The notes beneath the pieces are model-generated. The model was not told the DNA's origin, ran no database searches, and saw only the letters and a program-made list of their open reading frames with translations. Below are positions 26,935 to 35,749 of a stretch of DNA of 60,419 nt, in pieces. The stretch's first letter is position 1, and the number at the start of each line of letters is the position of its first letter. The stretch covers positions 1 to 60,419 of the forward strand of contig JAATFV010000045.1 of assembly GCA_015655015.1 (NCBI GenBank), given 5' to 3'. Source of the DNA: Chitinophagales bacterium. Its GTDB lineage: Bacteria > Bacteroidota > Bacteroidia > Chitinophagales > Chitinophagaceae. Both the position numbers and the translations under genes were made by a program.

Positions 26935-28650
26935 TTAGCGGTTGTGTTTTATGATGATCATTCTCGCTTTCTCCCCGGGCGGCACACCCGCCCTGGTACT
27001 TCCTACCAGCGCTACCGTATAAATGCCGGGCTCGCTGTTGGGCAGCAGGGGTGTTTTATACAAGGCCGTATTGGCAATGAAATCAGTACCCTTCAGCGGG
27101 GTAATGGCGCTGAGCCAGTCACCGGGCAGCACATCGGGCTTGGAGGCATAGACCAATACGCGCGTCGCCGAATTGACCACCTGCCTTATATAGGGATCTT
27201 CGGTAACCGGAACGCCCAACGCAAGATGCAGCCTGCCCGACCCGGTAGATCCTGCAAATGCCTGCCCGTTATCGGCAGTAAAAGTCACCTCGTCGAGGTC
27301 GGCGCAAAAGTTCATAAAGCGCATCCAGTAAGGATATACATCCTGTACATCCGCATAACTTCCATCATTGCCGCTGACGCCGGTATTGAATTTTGTGCTG
27401 AGATTATTGGCGGAAAAGCTGATAGCAGCCTGCCCGTTCTTTCCGGCATACACCCAGGCAGTGATATTATCGCCGGGAGAAAGCTGCCAGGGCGCCTCAG
27501 CCAGCATGGCTCCCTGCGCATCCAGGGCTTTTAGGGTATGTGTCCCGGTAACATAACGTCCGTAAGCAGTCTGCCCGGTGAAAACCAGCGTACTGCCCAG
27601 GGCTGTCCCGTCCACCTGCCAGTGCACTTCTTTTCCCGGCAGGACATTGACAGCCTGCAAACGGGCGTACGTAATATTGACCGGCTCGCTCACATCGGAG
27701 ATCACCTGGAAGGCATTGGTATAGATCCCCACCGTCTCGCCTGGTGAGCCGGTAGGATTGGAATAACCCGGAATGGATGCCACCACAATCGTATAGACGC
27801 CCCCGGGCTGGTATGTCTTCAACGGGGAATAATTCAGCCAGTCATCCGCAAATCCGCCCACACCCGGCGTTCCATTGCCTGCGCCCATCAACGTACCGGT
27901 CTGCGGGTTCAGTACATACACCCCGCCGCCGGTATTTCCTTTTGCAGGCACCTCCTTTCCGGCATTATCCAGCACCTTGAGCTGGTACGAACCATAAGGT
28001 ATTTCAATGTAATCGGAATAAGCGCCGGGAGCTATATTGCCGGCGCCCGCAATTAAAGTACCATCGGCCCAGCTCAAGGACATCGCGCCGGTATGGTAAT
28101 GATCAGAAGCAGAACTGAGATTCAATAATCGGATCTTACAATTTTCCGGGTTGGAAGACGGTGATATGCCCCTGGGTATCGCAAACAGGGAATCGGGCAA
28201 AGAACCGGCCGTGGGGCTGTAATAAGTATAATAATAATCGAAAGGACTGGTAGGGTTGTCTTTCAGGTTGAAAGACCTCTCGGCAGGAATATAGATCTTG
28301 GGAGAAAGGCTGCTAAGCCGCAGGTCTTCGATCATGCCCTGCGCATTTACAAACTGTTGGGGAATCGTATAGGTCAACCCCAGCCTCCCTGATTCAGGAA
28401 AATATACCGTACCCATTGTCTGGTCAGGACCATACGTTCCTTCGACATCCGGCTTCAGGAAGCTGGTGAGCTTTGTGCCGTTTATCTGCAGTTCGGTAGC
28501 GCCGGGCAGATTTATCAGCCGGGTGCCGGAATTGGTGGCCGGCTGTGTAACAGGCCGGTTGTCATACGAGAAATCCAGCTTCTTGCTGCAAGAGCTCATC
28601 CCGGCTGCAAACAAGAGGGTTATGTAGATATACGTAAATGAACGGTTCAT
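26935..28650 (-). CDS. DUF4397-like multidomain lipoprotein A
   Basis: 571 residues. Lipobox GMSSC (C21) followed by SKKLDFSYD. The body contains several beta-rich segments of the DUF4397 kind (TRLINLPGATELQINGTKL; CKIRLLNLSSASDHYHTGAMSL; ARLQAVNVLPGKEVHWQVDGT; WMRFMNFCADLDEVTF), so it is probably a string of three or four Ig-like modules ending IYTVALVGSTRAGVPPGEKARMIII. No catalytic motif. It follows the STN-type TonB receptor by 33 bases, in the position where SusD would sit in a classical locus, so it may be a SusD-independent ligand-binding partner (inference). Confidence 0.75.
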   Translation of the reverse strand: MNRSFTYIYITLLFAAGMSSCSKKLDFSYDNRPVTQPATNSGTRLINLPGATELQINGTKLTSFLKPDVEGTYGPDQTMGTVYFPESGRLGLTYTIPQQFVNAQGMIEDLRLSSLSPKIYIPAERSFNLKDNPTSPFDYYYTYYSPTAGSLPDSLFAIPRGISPSSNPENCKIRLLNLSSASDHYHTGAMSLSWADGTLIAGAGNIAPGAYSDYIEIPYGSYQLKVLDNAGKEVPAKGNTGGGVYVLNPQTGTLMGAGNGTPGVGGFADDWLNYSPLKTYQPGGVYTIVVASIPGYSNPTGSPGETVGIYTNAFQVISDVSEPVNITYARLQAVNVLPGKEVHWQVDGTALGSTLVFTGQTAYGRYVTGTHTLKALDAQGAMLAEAPWQLSPGDNITAWVYAGKNGQAAISFSANNLSTKFNTGVSGNDGSYADVQDVYPYWMRFMNFCADLDEVTFTADNGQAFAGSTGSGRLHLALGVPVTEDPYIRQVVNSATRVLVYASKPDVLPGDWLSAITPLKGTDFIANTALYKTPLLPNSEPGIYTVALVGSTRAGVPPGEKARMIIIKHNR

Positions 28651-28683
28651 CTGAATAATATTTCAATGTTGGTTTGTAAAAAA

Positions 28684-31600
28684 TTACAAGGCATAGGTCA
28701 GCCCGAGCATCAATTCCGTACCCCGGTTAAAACTTCTGCGGACATATTTCTTACCGTAGAAATTACCCCCGGTACCGGGATTGGCATAGACTTCCTGCAC
28801 AGGCTTGTCCAGGATATTTTTGGCAAACCCTTTCACCTGCACCCGTTTGGACAGCTGCTGGGAGAAAACAAGGTCCAGCACCGGCGTAGGCCGGGTATAC
28901 AGATCCGGAGTTCCATCCAGGTTGACCTGGATTAGCCGCTCCCCTACCATATTGAACGTTGCCGTGACGTCGGCGCCCGCTTTCCTGTTCGCGTAATTCA
29001 GGTATACGTTAATGGAATAAGGCGCCTGTTCAAACAAAGGACTGTTGGAAGGGGCCCGCCGGTCAATGGCGCGGGAGGTTTCCAGGCGTTCAGGCGTCTT
29101 CTTGATCTCGCTCTGGGCCAGTAACAGGTTGGATCCTATGAAAAAATGCTGAAGTGGATCCCATAATGATCCCAGGTTCTTGACGATCTCCAGCTCGATC
29201 CCATATACACGGCCCTTATTGGGATCGTTCTGAAATTCGATCGCAGGGAACTCCGGAAATTTGGCATCCAGACCTGTCGAATTTTGCTTGAATACTTTGG
29301 TGAGCTGGTTGTTGATCTCCTTATAAAAGACGGAAGCGGACAAGAGTTCCCCGGACGCAGGAAACCACTCCCAGCGAAAATCATAATTGCTGGATAGCTG
29401 GTTTTTCAGATGGGGGTTGCCGACGACCAGCGCAAACTGGAAGGGATCGAAATCGAATACATTGGTGAGCTCACGTAGTTCAGGCCTCGCCAGCGAATTG
29501 TTGTACCCCAGCCTGAAATTCATATTCCTGTTGAGCGTGTAAGTAGCATTGGCGGAATAAAAAGGTTTATACCCCGTCTTGTACGCGGAGTTAGGCTCGG
29601 TATACACCAGGTTCACCTTATTGCCGCTGGCATCAGTGGTGGTGATAGAGGCATCCAGGAAAACATTCGAAGTATCTACGACTGCCTGTATATCGGTCAG
29701 CTCGAACCTCACTCCGCCCGTCAACCGTAACCGCTCTGTCGGATGAAGGTCCAGCATCCCATAAAAGGCGCGGGTTTCAAAATAACCTTTATAATTGTTG
29801 GGGGATTTCTGGATATTGTATAAATAACCGCCTACCCTGGGGGCCCCCTCTTCATTGGAAGCCGACTGAGGACGGATACCGATCTGGTCATAACCTACCA
29901 GCCTGTCCAGGTTGCCATACACTTCATAGAGCGGCAACGCGCCGGTATTCGAATAATTGGAACCGGGCAGGTACAGCACATTCTCGGTAAAAACCCTTTT
30001 CCGATGCAGGTAGTTGACGCCGATCTTGAATTCCTGTCGTTGCTTCAGGGCTTTGAAAGGCAGCGAGAGGTCCGCCTTGTAATTATAGTTGTCTTCATGC
30101 AGCTTCCGGAACCGTCTCCCATTCGGATCCGCCTGAATGATGCCATAAGGGCCATACCCGTTGACATAACCCGATACAAGGGAATAAAGGTCCGTCGTGG
30201 AAGTATAACTTCCCGCCTGGCCGGGAAGAGTGGAAGGAGACGAATAGGTGCCGCCGCCGGCAGGCTTATAATCCGCCAGGTTTACAAACCGGAAGTCAGG
30301 GTCTTCCTGGCTGGAAGAGGACGTAGCCAGGTTATAGCTGAGCCGCGGCGTATAATCACCTTTTAAAAACTTATGCTCTCCCTGGAAATTGAACGTATTA
30401 AGGGTACGATAGGTCTGTCTTAAAGAATAGACGATGCTCGATACGCCTCCCGGCAAAGCCACATATTCATAGGAGCCGTAAAGGTTGGTAGCCCTGGTCT
30501 CTGCGCCGCGGCTCCCCAGGTACTGCATGCTTATTTCATGCTGCGGGCTGAACCGGTAAGCTAATCCGCCCAGGAAACCATAGTTCAGGGTTTGCGTTCC
30601 GGTATTCTCTTTATAATTCAGGTATTTTCCCAGGTTGATATTGTTGGGGGTCACATAATTAGGGATGACCCGGGGGTTATAAATAGCGCTGTTGCCGGTG
30701 AGCGCCCCCTGGTACAGGCTCCATTGCGTCAGCGATCCTCCATGGATATCATTGGTACGGTTGTAGTAATTGGCGCCTGCGATCAATCCAAGCTGGTGTT
30801 TTTTGAACACAGTAAAATTGTTGCCATAGGTAAAAGAATACAGCTGGTTCAGCGGCGCCGTTTTATACCGGGTAGTGAGCACAGGGTCAAGGCTATGCAT
30901 GATGCCATTGATCCGGTTGGCTTCGGCAAGTGTGGCCGGATCGTTCCTGCTGTTGGCTATTTTTTGCTGTATTTCATCCACTCCGCCAGGATATAACTTT
31001 GACAGGTTCAGAAAATCATTCGACAAGGCATGATTCTTCACCTTCTGACCTAAAAAACCCATATCGCTGTTATAGAAGCTGTTCACCTGGTTGCCGGTCC
31101 GCGTATTCATCCCCGTTTGCACCGTAATGCTGAACGTTTCTTTCTCCGGAATCGATTTTGTCTTCAGCTCCACGATACCCGCTGCGGCATCAGCCGGCTT
31201 ATCGGGGGCAACAGTCTTATAAACGGTGATATTGTCGAGCAGATTGGCAGGGATCAGATCCAACGGTATGCTGCTCCTGTCAGGATCGGAAGAGGCCAGC
31301 CGGATACCGTTCAGCTGGGCGATCACGCTCCGGTCGCCCAGACCGCGGATAGCCACATACTTTTCATCGGTGATGGTGACCCCGGATACCCTTTGCAGGG
31401 CTTGCGTGGTGGTAATGCTGGCCGTACGTTCTATTTGCTGGGCGGAAATACCATCAGAGACAATGGCCGCATTTTTACGTTCATTCAATAAAGCCGATTC
31501 CGTATTCACCTTTCGGCGTACGCCCACCGTTACACCGCTCAAGGTCTTAATGTCCGCCTTTAGAAAAAAAGAAAGTTCATTGCCTCCGGCTTTTACCGAT

Positions 31601-32178
31601 TTTGTAAGCGGTGAATACCCGGTAAACGTGATCCGCAGCGTATATTCCCCTTCCTGCAAACCGCCGAAAGCGAAATACCCTTTTTCATCGCTGACCGTCT
31701 CCCTGTTCGGGACTTCGAGCCGGACAGAAGCGCCCGCCAGGGGCTGCGAATTTTCAGCGTCTATGACCCGCCCCTTTACCACGCCCGGGGTGGCCGTCGC
31801 TTTTTTTTCCGATGCCGGAACCGCCTCCCTGCTGGTATATTTCAACGCAACGGTCTTACCGTCGACCATGTAATCTATTCCGATCTGTTTCTTTAGCTGG
31901 ACCAGCGCCCCTTCCAGGGAAGCGGCCTTAAGAGTGACCCTCTCTATTTTTACTTTCTCAAAAGAAGAAGGCTGATAAGAGAAATGAAAAGCCGGCGCCT
32001 GTTGCTGCAGGCGGCTGATCACTTCCGACAGGTTCGTATGGGAGAGCTCGACGGATATCGATTGTCCCTGCGCCATCCCGTTAAAAAAACAAAGACTGAA
32101 TACGAGCATACGGGCGGCTTTATAAAAAGACACCGGGTTTCTCCGTAATGTTTGGCTGCTTCGCCGCTGAGTTGGCAT
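28684..32178 (-). CDS. STN-containing TonB-dependent receptor (transducer)
   Basis: 1164 residues from ATG at 32178 (MPTQRRSSQTLRRNPVSFYK); the frame reaches 32244 but those residues look non-coding. After a signal peptide (LVFSLCFFNGMAQGQ) comes an STN domain (ISVELSHTNLSEVISRLQQ to VDGKTVALK, about 40-115), a carboxypeptidase-regulatory domain (VVKGRVIDAENSQPLAGASV), a plug (TTTQALQRVSGVTITDEKYVAIRGLGDR) and a barrel ending TELMLGLTYAL. The plug is of the non-SusC type. With FecR directly upstream and the divergent ECF sigma gene, this receptor should act as signal transducer for the locus. There is no SusD next to it. Confidence 0.93.
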   Translation of the reverse strand: MPTQRRSSQTLRRNPVSFYKAARMLVFSLCFFNGMAQGQSISVELSHTNLSEVISRLQQQAPAFHFSYQPSSFEKVKIERVTLKAASLEGALVQLKKQIGIDYMVDGKTVALKYTSREAVPASEKKATATPGVVKGRVIDAENSQPLAGASVRLEVPNRETVSDEKGYFAFGGLQEGEYTLRITFTGYSPLTKSVKAGGNELSFFLKADIKTLSGVTVGVRRKVNTESALLNERKNAAIVSDGISAQQIERTASITTTQALQRVSGVTITDEKYVAIRGLGDRSVIAQLNGIRLASSDPDRSSIPLDLIPANLLDNITVYKTVAPDKPADAAAGIVELKTKSIPEKETFSITVQTGMNTRTGNQVNSFYNSDMGFLGQKVKNHALSNDFLNLSKLYPGGVDEIQQKIANSRNDPATLAEANRINGIMHSLDPVLTTRYKTAPLNQLYSFTYGNNFTVFKKHQLGLIAGANYYNRTNDIHGGSLTQWSLYQGALTGNSAIYNPRVIPNYVTPNNINLGKYLNYKENTGTQTLNYGFLGGLAYRFSPQHEISMQYLGSRGAETRATNLYGSYEYVALPGGVSSIVYSLRQTYRTLNTFNFQGEHKFLKGDYTPRLSYNLATSSSSQEDPDFRFVNLADYKPAGGGTYSSPSTLPGQAGSYTSTTDLYSLVSGYVNGYGPYGIIQADPNGRRFRKLHEDNYNYKADLSLPFKALKQRQEFKIGVNYLHRKRVFTENVLYLPGSNYSNTGALPLYEVYGNLDRLVGYDQIGIRPQSASNEEGAPRVGGYLYNIQKSPNNYKGYFETRAFYGMLDLHPTERLRLTGGVRFELTDIQAVVDTSNVFLDASITTTDASGNKVNLVYTEPNSAYKTGYKPFYSANATYTLNRNMNFRLGYNNSLARPELRELTNVFDFDPFQFALVVGNPHLKNQLSSNYDFRWEWFPASGELLSASVFYKEINNQLTKVFKQNSTGLDAKFPEFPAIEFQNDPNKGRVYGIELEIVKNLGSLWDPLQHFFIGSNLLLAQSEIKKTPERLETSRAIDRRAPSNSPLFEQAPYSINVYLNYANRKAGADVTATFNMVGERLIQVNLDGTPDLYTRPTPVLDLVFSQQLSKRVQVKGFAKNILDKPVQEVYANPGTGGNFYGKKYVRRSFNRGTELMLGLTYAL

Positions 32179-32286
32179 AATAGTTCCGAATTGATTTTTA
32201 GGGCAATAATCTTCCAGTGCGGTGACAGGACCTTGTCCTGGCAACCGGTTATGATCTTCTTACCTGGTTTAAATGGATGTTTACAG

Positions 32287-33306
32287 CTACTTTACATAGA
32301 TCTCATTGCTTCGCTTTTTAAATTGCAATTCACTGGTAAAACGGAGATGGTTCAACACCTGCTCCAGCGAGGCATTAAGAAAATAAGAGGTGAAAGTATT
32401 TTCTGCCGATATATTTGATCCGACAATAAAATGTACGCCAAACTTTCTCTCCAGCTCGATAAATACATCCTTTAGCGGCGTATTGTAAAAAGAGAGGGCG
32501 CCATCTACCCAGGAGCCCACCTGCTCAGGAGGTATGCTGGTTACCCCATATTGGCCCGTCGCTTTATTGTATTGATATAGCTGGCCAGGCGCCAGGATCC
32601 TTTCGGCGTCCGGCTGCCCATTCCTTTTATAGCTGACCCCGATCTTTCCCCTTTTAAGAGCAATGGCGACATGGCCTTCCCCGGCATAAGCCTGCACGTT
32701 AAAAGCAGTGCCGTAAACAATGGTGGAGGCGTCGCCCGCCTTTACCACAAACGGCTTCATAACATCATGTCTTACCTCGAAAAATGCCTCACCCGTCAAT
32801 TCCACGATCCTTTCCTTTACTGAAAACACCGGAGGATACCGGATAGCAGATCCCCTACTCAACATCACCTGGCTGTTATCCGGCAATACTATTTTCCGGG
32901 CAGCCTGGTCCTTATTGGCGACTTCTATCCAGGCCAGTTCACCCGAAGGGTCCGCCGGTTTGTCTTTAATCCGCCATAAACCGAAACAGGCAGCACCAAC
33001 CAGCAGTATAACGCAGGCCGCAGCCGCCCACCGGAACAGACGGATAGGGTATTGAATCGAATGCAGCGCCTTTTCAGCTTTAACCACCGTTTCAACGGGC
33101 GGAATGCTCCTTACAGAATGAAGCACCTGCCTGAATACGGTCTCATCGGCCGCTTCGGAAGCAGGCGCTCGCTGGCTCTCATAATTCGATTCAAAATAGT
33201 CGTCATACCACTGCTGCCCATGCTGTTCGATCCACTGCTCTATCTCCGCTCTTTCGGCGTCCGTACAGCGATTTTGAATATACCGTTCGATTGTCTCTCT
33301 GTTCAT
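32287..33306 (-). CDS. FecR-family anti-sigma factor
   Basis: 339 residues from MNRETIERYIQNRCTDAERAEIEQW (ATG at 33306); 14 upstream residues in frame are not FecR-like. A cytoplasmic domain is followed by a membrane helix (about 90-108, RWAAAACVILLVGAACFGLW), the FecR periplasmic core (KIVLPDNSQVMLSRGSAIRYP, VELTGEAFFEVRHDVMKPFVV) and a DUF4974-like end (YNTPLKDVFIELERKFGVHFIV). It pairs with the divergent ECF sigma gene at 33520 and the STN receptor 108 bases downstream. The gap to that receptor holds only a short hairpin (32226-32240) without a T-run. Confidence 0.95.
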   Translation of the reverse strand: MNRETIERYIQNRCTDAERAEIEQWIEQHGQQWYDDYFESNYESQRAPASEAADETVFRQVLHSVRSIPPVETVVKAEKALHSIQYPIRLFRWAAAACVILLVGAACFGLWRIKDKPADPSGELAWIEVANKDQAARKIVLPDNSQVMLSRGSAIRYPPVFSVKERIVELTGEAFFEVRHDVMKPFVVKAGDASTIVYGTAFNVQAYAGEGHVAIALKRGKIGVSYKRNGQPDAERILAPGQLYQYNKATGQYGVTSIPPEQVGSWVDGALSFYNTPLKDVFIELERKFGVHFIVGSNISAENTFTSYFLNASLEQVLNHLRFTSELQFKKRSNEIYVK

Positions 33307-33478
33307 TGATAATTGATTCAAAAAGTAAAACTCACCTATAATACACAATCCTCACTTGTTTATCCTGTACCTGTTTTTTCTGCTTAACAATTTGTTCATA
33401 TTGACCTGCCGGTAAAGCGGATAAGATAACGGGTTAGCGGAATAACAATAAAATAATAAAAAAGAACAGGCATTGCGA

Positions 33479-33510
33479 TTTACTTTTGCCAAAATTTACT
33501 TTTACCAAAA
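33479..33510. repeat. 16-bp tandem duplication carrying a -7 promoter element
   Basis: tttacttttgccaaaa (33479-33494) is followed directly by tttacttttaccaaaa (33495-33510), one mismatch in 16. The first copy contains TACTTTTG (33481-33488), a full TAnnTTTG match; the second has TACTTTTA. The duplication lies in the 213-base divergent region just before the ECF sigma start, so it may double or shift the promoter of the sigma gene. Confidence 0.8.
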
Positions 33511-33519
33511 CAGCAGGAA

Positions 33520-34086
33520 TTGTATACAGATAAAGAGAAGAGATTAAGAGGTATTATTGAAGCGACCAATACGAAACTTCATGGACTGCTTTATAATCTT
33601 TGCCGGGATAAGCACATGACTGCGGAAATCATACAACAGGTATATATCAAAATATGGGAAAATCTGGATAACATCGACAATGACGATAAGATCTTCCCGC
33701 TGCTGATGCAGTATTCCAGGAATGCTTTTTTAAATGAATTAAAGCGCAGCCGGGTCCGGCAAAAAGTCTACAATGCTTTTCCTGCAGGGGAAGAGTGGGA
33801 TATCTCCAATGAAGAGATATTTTTGAATAAAGAACAGTATGGCCGGATCCAAACCGCCATTAGCAAGCTGCCCCGGCAACAGCAGCTCATATTCAGAATG
33901 CACAAGGAACAGGCCATGCCTTACCGGCAAATTTCAGCTCACCTGAATATTTCCCCCGGCACTATCGAGAAACAGATGAACCGTGCCCTGAAATTCCTGA
34001 GAACGGAGCTGGAAGAAATGAAAAGAGGAAGTTATACAGTTACTGCGCTGTTGCTGATTTATTTAACGGCATGGCGTTTTATATAA
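33520..34086 (+). CDS. ECF RNA polymerase sigma factor (sigma-70 family)
   Basis: 188 residues. Region 2 (LLYNLCRDKHMTAEIIQQVYIKIWENL, MQYSRNAFLNELKRSRVRQK) and region 4 (LPRQQQLIFRMHKEQAMPYRQISAHLNISPGTIEKQMNRALKFLRTEL) are clear. The start is taken as TTG at 33520; no in-frame ATG or GTG lies between it and the stop at 33457-33459, so the true start is uncertain by a few codons. The gene is divergent from FecR, unlike the first sigma/FecR pair in this window. It most likely controls the FecR, TonB receptor, DUF4397 and FAS1 genes to its left, and reaches a convergent acyltransferase gene to its right. Confidence 0.92.
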   Translation: MYTDKEKRLRGIIEATNTKLHGLLYNLCRDKHMTAEIIQQVYIKIWENLDNIDNDDKIFPLLMQYSRNAFLNELKRSRVRQKVYNAFPAGEEWDISNEEIFLNKEQYGRIQTAISKLPRQQQLIFRMHKEQAMPYRQISAHLNISPGTIEKQMNRALKFLRTELEEMKRGSYTVTALLLIYLTAWRFI

Positions 34087-34116
34087 GAGGCCCGCTTAAT
34101 ATAAGAGGCCCGCTTA
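34081..34116. repeat. 18-bp exact tandem duplication at two convergent gene ends
   Basis: atataagaggcccgctta at 34081-34098 is repeated exactly at 34099-34116. The left copy holds the stop codon of the plus-strand sigma gene; the right copy holds the stop codon of the minus-strand acyltransferase gene. The whole intergenic gap is thus made of the duplication. Confidence 0.95.
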
Positions 34117-35001
34117 TTCACCATCTATCACCAGGTGCTGATGTTTTTCTTCAAACTCATGTTTCCACCGTCTATGGCTCCACAAATAATTGGCAGGATG
34201 GCGGCGTAAGCTATCTTCCACAAAAGAGATCATCTTCCGGGTAATGGCCCCATCCGGCAAACTTCGTGCGTCGGTAGTGAGCAGCCTGATCTCACTTTTA
34301 TAATAACCCCGTTTGACAGTATAAAAATTACACATTACTACAGCCGTATTATACAATTTCGCTCCCTTTTCCGGCCCTTTTACGAAAGGCGCCATCTTAC
34401 CAAAAAAAGGTGTCCAGTACGCATTATCCGGCTTTCCGGGATTTTGATCCCCCACCAATACAAGGCAAAACCGCTGTTTGGACAACGGTAGAAATTCCTT
34501 TCTGAACGCAGTAGCCGCCACCAGGTGAGTGCCAAAACGCTGCCGCATACGATAAAAGATCTTATTGAAGATCGTGTTCTCTATTGGCTGGTATACCACG
34601 ACAAAAGGGTATACCACATTATTGGCATAAGCCAGGTTGGCAAATTCCCAGTTAAAAAAATGCCCCAATAGTAATTGTATGTTTTTCCCCGAACTATATA
34701 GATCATTGATCACCGAGTAATCACATACAAATCGCCGGTTCAGCTCCTTTTCTGAAATGGAAAGAAATTTTATCACTTCGATAAAATTATCCGTAAACTG
34801 CAGATAGAATTTCTTTGCAATCCCCAATCTTTCCCTTTCCGTCATTTCGGGAAAGGCCGTCTGCAGGTTGTCCATCACCACCTTCTTACGATATCCGATC
34901 ACATGATATAAAAGAAAAGCAATACAGTCGCTGATAATATACATTATGCGCCAGGGTAACAGCGAGATCAGGTAAAAAATCCCGTAAACGATCTTATACA
35001 T
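34114..35001 (-). CDS. LpxL/HtrB-type lipid A late acyltransferase
   Basis: 295 residues from MYKIVYGIFYLISLLPWRIMYIISD (ATG at 35001), the classical opening of this family with a membrane-anchoring helix. The frame continues upstream to 35292, but that part matches another protein family and is treated as a pseudogene. The HX4E catalytic motif is LLGHFFNWEF (H114, E119), and VGDQNPGK and YNTAVVMCNF fit the acyltransferase fold. Enzymes of this family add secondary acyl chains to lipid A at the inner membrane; in Bacteroidota homologues may also act on other lipids. It stands alone between the sigma gene and the GH13 remnant. Confidence 0.9.
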   Translation of the reverse strand: MYKIVYGIFYLISLLPWRIMYIISDCIAFLLYHVIGYRKKVVMDNLQTAFPEMTERERLGIAKKFYLQFTDNFIEVIKFLSISEKELNRRFVCDYSVINDLYSSGKNIQLLLGHFFNWEFANLAYANNVVYPFVVVYQPIENTIFNKIFYRMRQRFGTHLVAATAFRKEFLPLSKQRFCLVLVGDQNPGKPDNAYWTPFFGKMAPFVKGPEKGAKLYNTAVVMCNFYTVKRGYYKSEIRLLTTDARSLPDGAITRKMISFVEDSLRRHPANYLWSHRRWKHEFEEKHQHLVIDGE

Positions 35002-35081
35002 TTCATTCCCCTCCAGGTGTTTGTGCAACAAACAACGGAAAAAGGAAAAAGATTTCCGGGAAGAAAAAAAAATAAAAATCT

Positions 35082-35336
35082 TGTTGGTATCGGCTATTCC
35101 ATGATTCGACATAAAATTATAGAGCCGTTCATTGCCCGGCCCTTCCACATCATGAGAGGTGAGATAGATGATCGCCTGAGAAAGATCCGTGAAGCCATAA
35201 AAATTGCCCCTGCCCCCGGATACAGGGTCGTAGCTCTCCATCAGTGCTGCATATCGGAAAAGTGTACTGCCAAATCCTTGGCAACCCGCCATAATACAAA
35301 GGCGCTTCCTTTTCGAATGAGTATATCGGCGTTCAT
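35082..35336 (-). pseudogene. Decayed remnant of a GH13-like (alpha-amylase superfamily) gene
   Basis: An ATG at 35336 opens MNADILIRKGSAFVLWR, which looks like the start of a GH13-type protein. In another frame, from about 35280 to 35082, the sequence reads YGFTDLSQAIIYLTSHDVEG followed by NERLYNFMSNHGIADT. I recognise that as the active-site (SHD) region of a branching-enzyme or amylase-like GH13 protein. Several hundred residues between these parts are missing, the two pieces are out of frame with each other, and the frame after ADT no longer resembles the family. The piece runs into the acyltransferase gene and could mislead start prediction there. The family call rests on memory of the motif. 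Confidence 0.55.
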
Positions 35337-35749
35337 AACCAGCTGTTTCTATTAAACTACCAAATAAAACTGATATTTTAAAAACTTCTCTATACCCTCC
35401 CCCAAAAATGCCAGTTTAGTAACCAATTGTTTACTAACAGCTTACATTATTCGCCTCATTTGCACTATTCATTTACAGACATTAGTTGTTCACTTATCTA
35501 ATATATCGCTTCCTGACAACCAGGCCGTTAGCAACCATCGTACTATTACTTCGTAGAAACCCCTATAATTTCCCGGTTCTTCGTGTTATCTTTGTACTCA
35601 TACATACAGCACTCCGTACAATGAAAAACTCGAACGTCCGCACCCCGGAATCATGCTGTATAAATTCTTCCAATACTCCTATAATTTAAGTATCTCAGTA
35701 AGAATCCAAACCCTTCGGGTCGGCATTGTTTTACCCTAAAATTAAAACG
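35337..35749. promoter_or_regulatory. Upstream region of the lytic transglycosylase gene
   Basis: About 410 bases without a clear gene. TATCTTTG at 35587-35594 is a full match to TAnnTTTG on the plus strand and is the probable promoter box of the transglycosylase gene, giving a leader of roughly 150 bases. Inside that leader an ATG at 35621 opens a 22-codon frame (to 35689) that might be a leader peptide but has no supporting signal. A small ACCC-TTC-GGGT hairpin sits at 35710-35720. Confidence 0.4.

Noticed and set aside
32226..32240. Hairpin caggac-ctt-gtcctg between the second FecR and the TonB receptor as an antisense-RNA terminator
   Set aside because: No T-run follows on either strand and no full TAnnTTTG box lies nearby, unlike the unit at 10535-10640.
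35621..35689. 22-codon frame behind a perfect -7 box
   Set aside because: Too short, with no ribosome-binding or family evidence; kept only as a note in the upstream region of the transglycosylase gene.
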